The position numbers and the translations under genes are program-made. Under the pieces are notes generated by a model that did not search any database, had not been told where the DNA came from, and saw only the letters and a list, made by a program, of their open reading frames with translations. Positions 7,810-13,095 of a stretch of 13,095 nucleotides of DNA are shown here, in pieces; within the stretch, counting starts at the first letter, position 1; every line of letters begins with the position of its first letter. Origin of the DNA: Chloroflexota bacterium (GTDB taxonomy: Bacteria; Chloroflexota; Anaerolineae; B4-G1); the NCBI GenBank assembly GCA_011046405.1, contig DSAR01000319.1:1-13095 (forward strand), read 5' to 3'.

Positions 7810-8301
7810 TTACTCCTTCGATTCTCCAATATCCCATTCCGGGCCCTCGTCATGGAATACTGTCACCTCCAGCTGCGTAACCCGCGACTCGACCTGGCGT
7901 AATTCGGCGAAGGTGGCCCAACGCTCGCGGGCAACGGCCTCGGATTCAACGAATCCTTTCTCGGCCAAGCGCTGCTCTAACAAAGTTGAGCTATGCTTCA
8001 ACTCATGCACAGCAACCTCTAAACGCCCTACACGACGTTCCAAGCTAGCGACCTGCCGTTCCAACGCTTCCATTCGCTGTTCCAATGCAGCTACTCGCTG
8101 TTCCAACGCTTCCATTCGCTGTTCCAATGCAGCTGCTCGTTGTTCCAGCGCTTCCAATCGCTGTTCCAGCGCAGCCAGACGCCCCTCGATCCGCTCCATC
8201 CAGCGCCGGGTCTCTTCGTAATCCTGCGCCATGCGGGCGACGAAGGGCTCCAATACCTCGTAAACCGCCTCTTTGATAATCTGCTTATCAGCTTCATTCA
8301 T
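7810..8301 (-). CDS. Heptad-repeat coiled-coil protein of unknown function
   Basis: I do not recognise a function for this 163-residue soluble, highly charged protein. Residues about 28-112 form a nearly unbroken coiled coil in which the heptad (A/E)ALEQR(x) recurs about six times, with Leu at the core position, plus a shorter coil around 133-148. The first 25 residues (MNEADKQIIKEAVYEVLEPF...) look like a small amphipathic helix and may be the conserved head. The tail is acidic. ATG 8301 follows AAGGAGG with a 7-nt spacer, and that site touches the stop of the upstream peptidase gene, so the two genes are coupled. The coil is probably for dimerisation or trimerisation. No transmembrane segment or enzyme motif is visible. 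The reading frame is well supported; the role is open. Confidence 0.75.
   Translation of the reverse strand: MNEADKQIIKEAVYEVLEPFVARMAQDYEETRRWMERIEGRLAALEQRLEALEQRAAALEQRMEALEQRVAALEQRMEALERQVASLERRVGRLEVAVHELKHSSTLLEQRLAEKGFVESEAVARERWATFAELRQVESRVTQLEVTVFHDEGPEWDIGESKE
8058..8175. repeat. In-gene tandem repeat, 21/42-bp units encoding coiled-coil heptads
   Basis: Within the coiled-coil gene, a 42-bp unit repeats nearly exactly (35 identical bases from 8058, again from 8100), and degenerate 21-bp copies (GTTCCA at every heptad) continue on both sides. The DNA-level identity points to recent duplication or slippage of heptads, so the protein length may vary between relatives. Confidence 0.8.
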
Positions 8302-8313
8302 CGCACATCCTCC

Positions 8314-9054
8314 TTAGTTTGGTCCCACCACCCATCGCCCGTCGACGAGCAGTTGAACGGCTGCTCCATCCCCGCTCGAGGTGGGTGTAAAGCGCCCGGG
8401 AACCAGTGAGCCGCGCACCGTCACCGCCATCCGGCCCAGTTGATCCCAGGCCGGCATAAAGGCGTCGTAGGTGAAGTACTTCGTCTCGGCGTCGTAGGCG
8501 TCTATCAGGTAGATACCGCCCTCGTCATAACCCGCGGCGATGAAGGTATGCTGCCACCGCACGATCACCGACGTCTCGCCATCGGAGGAAACCCACGTCT
8601 CACGACCCGGCAACTGCATGCCATAGGTCGCCCAGATCACGACAGGCCGCCCCGAGGCCAACTCGGCCTTCAACACATCCAAACGCCAGGCGTGATGGGC
8701 CTGGGCATCAAATCCCAGGCTGCGCAAAGTCGCGGCCAGAGGCCTGGCATAGACCCCATATCCCACCGGCGGCATGCTGCCCGCTGGCATATCGACGTCG
8801 CCCAGGAATCCACGGTGTGGGTTATCCGACCTTGGCAGCCGATGAAAGAAGTCGCCCTCTGAGAAGGTCGCCCCCCAAAATGCAGCCATGTCGGTCGCCG
8901 AACGAGATTCGCAACTGAGGTTACGCTCCTGGGGGTACGCCACGACGCCCTCCACCATCACCGATGGCGGTAGTTCATCGTTGGCCAACGCCCCCCCCAC
9001 GAAGACGTGTATGAATATGAACAAGAGACCCAAAACAACAGCAACCTTACGCAC
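8314..9054 (-). CDS. Secreted C39-like (papain-fold) cysteine peptidase
   Basis: The 246-residue protein begins with a classic signal peptide: MRK, a hydrophobic run at 4-23 and an ALA cleavage site at 22-24. The mature part looks like the peptidase C39-like family: PQERNLSCES (41-50) with a candidate catalytic C48 and oxyanion Q42, then the block RPVVIWATYG (136-145), then WQHTFIAAGYDEGGIYLIDAYD (168-188, quoted in part: candidate H169 and D185). The order Cys-His-Asp fits. Such proteins act outside the membrane and cleave peptides or are inactive binders; the substrate is unknown. GTG 9054 is preferred because it makes the signal peptide start cleanly; an in-frame TTG at 9066 adds four residues and overlaps the cooC stop. 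Its place inside a carbon-metabolism operon is unexpected. Confidence 0.72.
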   Translation of the reverse strand: MRKVAVVLGLLFIFIHVFVGGALANDELPPSVMVEGVVAYPQERNLSCESRSATDMAAFWGATFSEGDFFHRLPRSDNPHRGFLGDVDMPAGSMPPVGYGVYARPLAATLRSLGFDAQAHHAWRLDVLKAELASGRPVVIWATYGMQLPGRETWVSSDGETSVIVRWQHTFIAAGYDEGGIYLIDAYDAETKYFTYDAFMPAWDQLGRMAVTVRGSLVPGRFTPTSSGDGAAVQLLVDGRWVVGPN

Positions 9055-9083
9055 CCAATCACCCAACTACCCAATCACCCAAC
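9053..9083. repeat. Tandem direct repeat ACCCAATCACCCAAC at the cooC/peptidase junction
   Basis: The 15-bp sequence occurs exactly twice at 9053-9067 and 9069-9083 (period 16), and each copy contains the half unit ACCCAA twice. It encodes the last residues of the ATPase, includes its stop codon and covers the start region of the peptidase. It resembles low-complexity intergenic repeat DNA more than coding sequence. Confidence 0.8.
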
Positions 9084-9877
9084 GCCCGAGCGATCGACCG
9101 AGCCTCCTCGACCGCCGTAGGGGCCGTGTCGAAAACGCCCGTCCCCCGGATGTCAGCATCCATCAACTCCTGATTGGCCGAAAGATACCCCAGCGTGGGG
9201 ACGGAGCTCTCCTCCTTCATAAACACCCAGTCGCTTTCGCCCCGCACCTTGTTGCCCACCGCATACACGTGCTGGATCCCGAGATCGTTGGCCAACTTCT
9301 TGACGCGGGCCGCCGTCGTCAGGCTGCGCCGGCCAGGCTCGATGATCACGAGTAACACATCCACCGCTTGGGCCGTCGCGCGGCCCAGATGCTCCACGCC
9401 GGCCTCCATGTCCAGGATCATCATCTCGTCCCGGTAAAGCAGTAAGTGGGTCACCAGGGCCTTCAACAGCGCGCTCTCCGGGCAGATACAACCGCTCCCG
9501 CCGATGTCGATGGTGCCCAGGCGCAGGAAACGGATTCCCCGGTGGGATACGCTGAAACGCTCCGGGATGTCGTCCACGCGGGGGTTCAGCTTGAAGAAGC
9601 CGCCGTACTCCCCTGGCCTGGCCCCGGTGCGCTCGAAGATCAGGTCCTCCATCTCCGAGATCGGCGTCACCTGTGCCTGCAAGTCCGGCGGAAACCCCAA
9701 CGCCTGGGCCAACCCGCCGGCCGGGTCGGCGTCGATGGCGATGACCTCCTGTTCCTTCGGGCGGGCTTTTTCGGCGTAGATGTGGGCCAACAACGCCGAG
9801 AGCGTCGTCTTCCCCACCCCACCCTTCCCGCTAATGGCGATCTTGTTCAACTTATTGCCCCCTGCATTCTTTACCAT
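9059..9877 (-). CDS. cooC: CooC/AcsF-type nickel-insertion ATPase (MinD/ParA-like)
   Basis: The 272-residue P-loop ATPase carries a deviant Walker A GKGGVGKTT (17-25), DADPAGG (50-55 region) and DMEAGVEHLGR (156-166), the last being characteristic of CooC/AcsF-type ATPases. GCIC (129-132) gives the C130-x-C132 pair that forms the metal-binding dimer interface in known CooC proteins. The family delivers nickel to the active-site cluster of CO dehydrogenase or acetyl-CoA synthase. No CODH/ACS gene lies within the window, but metV and metF upstream place it in a Wood-Ljungdahl locus. ATG 9877 has GGAGAG at 7 nt. It is separated from hdrCB by a 193-nt gap, so it may have its own promoter. The C-terminus (LGDWVVG) is encoded by repeat DNA. 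CooC versus AcsF cannot be separated here. Confidence 0.88.
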   Translation of the reverse strand: MVKNAGGNKLNKIAISGKGGVGKTTLSALLAHIYAEKARPKEQEVIAIDADPAGGLAQALGFPPDLQAQVTPISEMEDLIFERTGARPGEYGGFFKLNPRVDDIPERFSVSHRGIRFLRLGTIDIGGSGCICPESALLKALVTHLLLYRDEMMILDMEAGVEHLGRATAQAVDVLLVIIEPGRRSLTTAARVKKLANDLGIQHVYAVGNKVRGESDWVFMKEESSVPTLGYLSANQELMDADIRGTGVFDTAPTAVEEARSIARALGDWVVG

Positions 9878-10017
9878 CTAAAATCTCTCCAAGTTGTATG
9901 GTCACGCCTTCTTGAAACCATTCGACCTATTTACCTCTCCCGCCTCCCCCGAGCAGTTCGGCCAGGTCATATTCTGGACGTCATTCGTCCTCTATCCCAG
10001 GATCAGTTTTCTTCTTC

Positions 10018-10048
10018 ATCAGACGTATTGTACCATACTTCTTCTGAT
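10018..10048. other. Interrupted hairpin in the hdrCB-cooC gap
   Basis: ATCAGA (10018-10023) pairs with TCTGAT (10043-10048), and an inner GTAT (10025-10028) pairs with ATAC (10035-10038) around TGTACC. It lies 23-53 nt after the hdrCB stop. No U-run follows in the minus-strand direction, so it is not a standard terminator; a processing site or operator is possible. The rest of the gap (9878-10070) shows no convincing gene. Confidence 0.35.
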
Positions 10049-10070
10049 TCTGGCACTTACGCGCATAAGA

Positions 10071-11300
10071 TCAAGCCAGCGCCATCCCGAGGAACTGCGT
10101 GATGTCCATCACCCGGACGCGGACCCGGTTGGCGCGCGCCGCCTTGGAGAGGGTGCGCACGCACTGGGGACAGGCCGAAACGAGCACCGTCGCGTCGATT
10201 TCCGCCGCCTGGGCGATTCGCTTGGCAGCTACCTCCTCCACCAGGTCAGGATCGAACGTCTCCAGGTCGCCGCCTCCGCCGCAGCACAGGGCGTGTTCCC
10301 GCGATTGCTGCATCTCGACGAAGGTGAACCCCGGCACGCGGCGCAGGATCTCGCGCGGCGCGTCGTAGATGCCGCCCTTGCGCCCCAGGTCGCAGGGGTC
10401 GTGGTAGGTAACCACGCCGGTTCGCCGTGGTTCCTGCAACTCCAACTTTTCCTCGGCGATCAAGTCGCGTAGGAGCTCAACAGCGTGCACGACCTCGAAA
10501 CCCAGGGACTCACCCAGCACGTCGGGATAGGTGTGATGCCACATATGGTAGCAGGAAGGACAGGTGGTGACGACCCGGGGCACGCCCATCTCACGCATCT
10601 GCTCCACGTTGTGACGCATCAACGTCTCTGCCTGTTTCAACTGCCCCGCCATCATCAGGGGAAATCCACAACACTGCTCGTCGCCGCCCATGGTCGTGAA
10701 ATTGACCCCGCTCCGGCTCAGGAGGGTGGCGAAACTCTGGGGTATCCCGTAACTCATGGGGAACATCGCCGAGACGCAGCCCACGAAGTAGGCCACGTCG
10801 GCGTCGCTATCATTGACCAGGCCTTCCGGCTTATTCTCCGGGGCCAAATTGTCAGTCCAGGCCAGCCGGGCCGCGTTATCCTCGCCAGAGACGTTGTAAT
10901 GGGTGGTAATCCGCTCGCCCAGCATACCCAGGGCGCGGACACCCTTGCGCAACGCCTCATCCTCGAACGCCTCGTCTCTGGCCTCCGGTTCGGCCGCCAG
11001 GTACCGCTCCTGCATCACGTGCTGGCGCATGACCTCCACCAGCCGGCGCACGCTCAGGTCGTGAGGGCAATGGGCCGTGCACGTATCGCATCCCAGGCAC
11101 CGCCAAATACTCGCGTCGCCCGACAACATATCCTCCAGCCCAAACTGGGCTATGCGCATCATCTGGGCGGGCCGGTATCGCATCGCCGGGACGGTCGGGC
11201 AGCCGGACGAGCATTTCTCGCACTGGTAACAGAGATAAACGTTCTCGCCGCACTCCGCCTGGACAAACTTGGCCATATCTGATTTGAACGTTATCGCCAT
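10071..11300 (-). CDS. hdrCB: HdrC-HdrB fusion, heterodisulfide-reductase-like iron-sulfur subunit
   Basis: The 409-residue protein joins two heterodisulfide reductase subunits. Residues about 1-100 are HdrC-like with two [4Fe-4S] motifs (C24, C27, C30, C34-P and C68, C71, C74, C78-P). Residues about 168-409 are HdrB-like with two CCG domains: C175, C210-C211-G, C247/C250, then C303, C339-C340-G, C377/C380. CCG domains hold the unusual non-cubane clusters of HdrB. No membrane segment is seen, so it is cytosolic. It follows metF with only 5 nt between, and GGAG lies in the metF 3' end, so the protein is almost surely made together with MetF. By analogy with the Moorella MetFV-HdrABC-MvhD complex it would link electron bifurcation or transfer to methylene-THF reduction. 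A generic HdrD/GlpC-like protein is the alternative. Confidence 0.88.
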   Translation of the reverse strand: MAITFKSDMAKFVQAECGENVYLCYQCEKCSSGCPTVPAMRYRPAQMMRIAQFGLEDMLSGDASIWRCLGCDTCTAHCPHDLSVRRLVEVMRQHVMQERYLAAEPEARDEAFEDEALRKGVRALGMLGERITTHYNVSGEDNAARLAWTDNLAPENKPEGLVNDSDADVAYFVGCVSAMFPMSYGIPQSFATLLSRSGVNFTTMGGDEQCCGFPLMMAGQLKQAETLMRHNVEQMREMGVPRVVTTCPSCYHMWHHTYPDVLGESLGFEVVHAVELLRDLIAEEKLELQEPRRTGVVTYHDPCDLGRKGGIYDAPREILRRVPGFTFVEMQQSREHALCCGGGGDLETFDPDLVEEVAAKRIAQAAEIDATVLVSACPQCVRTLSKAARANRVRVRVMDITQFLGMALA

Positions 11301-11305
11301 AAGTT

Positions 11306-12295
11306 TTACTCCACTTCTGGACGAGGCAGCAAGCCGGCACCCTCGACGATGGGCTTGACTGCCGCCTCCCACTCGACCGCCATGATGTGCACGCCAGCGA
11401 CCCCCTCGATCTCGCGCAACTCCTGGATCTGCTCGATGCAGATTTTGATCCCTTCCTGACGCCGTGCATCCCGGCGGGCTTTCTTATCATCCTCGGGTAT
11501 GCCATCGGCGGCGGCGCTCATCCGGTCGACGTACTCGTCGCGCACGATCATCCCCGGCACCTTGTCCCGCATGTAGCGCGTCATGCCCACAGACTTCAGG
11601 GGACCGACGCCGGCCATGATATAGACCTTCTCGTGCAACCCCATGTCGACCACGCGCTTCATATACTCCCGGAAACGGGGAATGTCGTAGATCAACTGGG
11701 TCTGGATAAAATCGACCCCGGCTGCGATCTTTTTGGCCAAGCGATAGGGGCGAAAATCGAAGGGATCGCCGAAGGGATTCGCCGCCGCGCCGATGAAGAA
11801 ACACGGCTTCCCAGCCTTGATCGCGTCACCGCACTGGAAGACCCCATCGTCCCGCATATCCTTGACCATGCGGATCAACTGCACCGAATCCAGGTCATGC
11901 ACGTTCTTCGAGGTGGGGTGATTGCCGAAACTCTGGTGATCGCCGGTCAGGCACAGCAGGTTGCGCATGCCCAGGGCGTACGCCCCCAGCAGATCGGCCT
12001 GTATCGCGATGCGATTCCGGTCGCGGCACGTCATCTGCACCACCGGTTCCAGACCTTCTCGCATCGCCAACACGCCGGAGGCGATGCTCGACATACGAGC
12101 GACCGCCGTCTGGTTATCAGTGATGTTGACGCCATCCACGATCCCTGTCAGCAACTTGGCCTTGTGAATAACCTCCTCCGGATCGGCGCCCTGGGGCGGC
12201 CCCAGCTCTCCGGTTACGGCGAAGTGCCCGGTTGCCAGTACTTTCTCCAACGTGCTGCCCGATTTATAACCGTTTGTTCTCTCTTCTGTCATCAT
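11306..12295 (-). CDS. metF: Methylenetetrahydrofolate reductase
   Basis: The 329-residue flavoprotein reduces 5,10-methylene-THF to 5-methyl-THF, the last step of the methyl branch of the Wood-Ljungdahl pathway (and a methionine-pathway step). The TIM-barrel family pattern is clear: TGELGPPQGAD (28-38) with E30 matching the catalytic Glu, CLTGDH (115-120) with D119-region flavin contact, and FIQTQLIYD (197-204) with the Gln near 199. ATG 12295 and ATG 12292 are both possible; GGAG lies 8 nt before the first, within the metV 3' end. The metV stop and this start are 5 nt apart. Pairing with metV identifies it as the MetFV-type reductase of acetogens, which takes electrons from an Hdr-like partner in place of NAD(P)H. 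That electron donor is inference. Confidence 0.95.
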   Translation of the reverse strand: MMTEERTNGYKSGSTLEKVLATGHFAVTGELGPPQGADPEEVIHKAKLLTGIVDGVNITDNQTAVARMSSIASGVLAMREGLEPVVQMTCRDRNRIAIQADLLGAYALGMRNLLCLTGDHQSFGNHPTSKNVHDLDSVQLIRMVKDMRDDGVFQCGDAIKAGKPCFFIGAAANPFGDPFDFRPYRLAKKIAAGVDFIQTQLIYDIPRFREYMKRVVDMGLHEKVYIMAGVGPLKSVGMTRYMRDKVPGMIVRDEYVDRMSAAADGIPEDDKKARRDARRQEGIKICIEQIQELREIEGVAGVHIMAVEWEAAVKPIVEGAGLLPRPEVE

Positions 12296-12300
12296 TCACC

Positions 12301-12987
12301 TCACTCCGCTTCTTCTTCCGCCAACAGCAGGTCCTCGCGCACGATCTTGCGCGGGCCGCCGTCGCGACTGCGCTCCCAATTCTTGGGCGGCTGGATCTCC
12401 AACAATTCATCCAAGCGGCCTAAGGCCATCGCGCGATCCCAGATCAATTGCCACGCACAGGGAATATCCGGATCGACCTCGCACACGTTATCCTGCGATC
12501 CGCCACACGGCCCGTTAAGTAACTGCTTGGAACACCGGGCGATGGGGCAGATTCCCGCCGTCAGCCCTAACACGCAATCGCCGCAAGCCTGGCAACGCTC
12601 CTCCCAGATGCCCTGCTCTTCCGGTAAGCCCAGAAACGTCGTATTCAGCCCAGGCACCGCGATGGTCTCTGGGAAACGCTCATTCATCGCTTGCACACCG
12701 ATCCCACACGCCAGGCTGAGAACGACGTCGTATTCCCCCAAACGTTCCTTCAAGGGATCGATGTACTCCCATTCACACTGACGCTGGACCGTGATCTCGT
12801 CCACCTCTAGTGAGTGTCCGTCCAACTTGCTCTTCATCCGCATCGCCGAAGCCAAGATTCCCACTTCCTTTTCGCCGCCGGCAAAGCAGACGGTCACACA
12901 CGTACCACAACCGGCGACCAGGACCTTCTGGGCCTGGCCCAACAAGTCCATGATCTCCGCCAATGGCTTCTGTTCACCAACAATCAT
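12301..12987 (-). CDS. metV: MetV, zinc/iron-sulfur partner subunit of methylenetetrahydrofolate reductase
   Basis: The 228-residue cysteine-rich protein has the MetV layout. The N-terminal half contains CGTCVTVC (C27, C30, C34) and further Cys at 71 and 94 (LACGIG). The C-terminal half has CQACGDC (132-138), C147, C152, NGPCGG (159-163), C169 and C177, resembling the methylene-THF reductase C-terminal domain family. It forms a heterodimer with MetF in acetogens and carries Fe-S clusters that link MetF to its electron donor. ATG 12987 was chosen over ATG 12990 because AAGGAGG (12993-12999) has a 5-nt spacer to it and only 2 nt to the other. It lies 21 nt after the MvhD-like stop, consistent with cotranscription. 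Confidence 0.9.
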   Translation of the reverse strand: MIVGEQKPLAEIMDLLGQAQKVLVAGCGTCVTVCFAGGEKEVGILASAMRMKSKLDGHSLEVDEITVQRQCEWEYIDPLKERLGEYDVVLSLACGIGVQAMNERFPETIAVPGLNTTFLGLPEEQGIWEERCQACGDCVLGLTAGICPIARCSKQLLNGPCGGSQDNVCEVDPDIPCAWQLIWDRAMALGRLDELLEIQPPKNWERSRDGGPRKIVREDLLLAEEEAE

Positions 12988-12992
12988 CATAT

Positions 12993-12999
12993 CCTCCTT
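12993..12999 (-). promoter_or_regulatory. metV ribosome binding site (decides the start)
   Basis: A full AAGGAGG lies in the 21-nt gap after the MvhD-like stop. The first of two adjacent ATG codons is only 2 nt away, so the second (12987) is the likelier start. Confidence 0.7.
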
Positions 13000-13008
13000 G
13001 GATTACAA

Positions 13009-13095
13009 TCAACAGCTATCGGAGCCCAAATGATTAGGCCCCAATTGGCGCACTTTTTCCGTTATCTCTGTCACCGTCTCGGCGAATTGCACCCC
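13009..13095 (-). CDS. mvhD: 3' end of an MvhD/FlpD-like hydrogenase iron-sulfur subunit (partial)
   Basis: Only the last 28 codons and a TGA are in the window; the gene runs off the right edge. The visible tail (ending FAETVTEITEKVRQLGPNHLG and five more residues, with C as the last) resembles the C-terminus of MvhD-type subunits, which carry a [2Fe-2S] cluster and join Hdr to an electron donor. The order MvhD, MetV, MetF is the same as in Moorella-type methylene-THF reductase operons, which is the stronger argument. A fused HdrA-MvhD protein is also possible. No cluster motif is in the visible part, so the call rests on tail resemblance and context. Confidence 0.55.
   Translation of the reverse strand, partial: GVQFAETVTEITEKVRQLGPNHLGSDSC

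Noticed and set aside
8058..8175. CRISPR-like regular repeats
   Set aside because: The repeats are contiguous, in frame and encode a coiled coil; there are no spacers.
9981..10019. 12-codon open frame MKKKTDPGIEDE in the hdrCB-cooC gap (minus strand)
   Set aside because: No ribosome binding site and no known leader peptide pattern such as a run of one amino acid; too short to support.
9446..10102. 218-codon open frame on the plus strand
   Set aside because: It is mostly antisense to cooC and ends in the intergenic gap; no motif, no ribosome binding site of note.
11387..12781. 464-codon open frame on the plus strand
   Set aside because: It runs antisense across both metF and metV, is His/Asp-rich in the way mirror frames are, and has no family signature.

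Overview
The window reads as chromosomal DNA of a strictly anaerobic, probably autotrophic or acetogen-like bacterium of moderately high GC. The closest fit I can offer is an uncultured Chloroflexota (Anaerolineae-like) genome. The grounds are gene content and fused subunits: tetrahydrofolate-type Wood-Ljungdahl enzymes, HdrC-HdrB and beta-gamma ferredoxin oxidoreductase fusions, and a CooC-type ATPase. The taxonomic placement is inference; no rRNA or marker phylogeny is available here.

Layout. Positions 1-151 are non-coding and contain a 26-bp imperfect hairpin built of CACGAATT units. A rightward unit follows: pgk (152-1327), tpiA (1337-2101) and a six-helix HExxH membrane protein of M50 type (2201-2953). 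A short convergent gap (2954-3064) holds two adjacent hairpins, the first a perfect 13-bp stem, which probably terminate transcription from both sides. Everything from there to the right edge is on the minus strand. In transcription order (right to left) it holds: the 3' end of an MvhD-like gene (13009-13095), metV, metF, an hdrC-hdrB fusion, a 193-nt gap, a CooC/AcsF-like ATPase, a secreted C39-like cysteine peptidase, a heptad-repeat coiled-coil protein, class I fumarase alpha and beta, a 77-nt gap, then korD, korA and a korB-korC fusion. Most junctions overlap or have the next ribosome binding site inside or touching the previous stop codon, so translational coupling is likely over long stretches.

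How the genes work together. MvhD-MetV-MetF-HdrCB matches the MetFV-HdrABC-MvhD module known from Moorella-type acetogens, which reduces methylene-tetrahydrofolate to methyl-tetrahydrofolate using a heterodisulfide-reductase-like electron-transfer unit. CooC-type ATPases insert nickel into CO dehydrogenase/acetyl-CoA synthase. Fumarase and 2-oxoacid (probably 2-oxoglutarate):ferredoxin oxidoreductase are steps of the reductive (or reversible) TCA arm that gives 2-oxoglutarate for glutamate. Pgk and TpiA on the converging strand serve glycolysis or gluconeogenesis. The window is thus a central anaerobic carbon-metabolism locus, not a defence or mobile island. I saw no tRNA, rRNA, CRISPR array, insertion sequence or phage gene.

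The least explained parts are the secreted cysteine peptidase and the coiled-coil protein embedded between cooC and fumA, and the repeat DNA at the cooC/peptidase junction. Both enzyme fusions are also worth checking.
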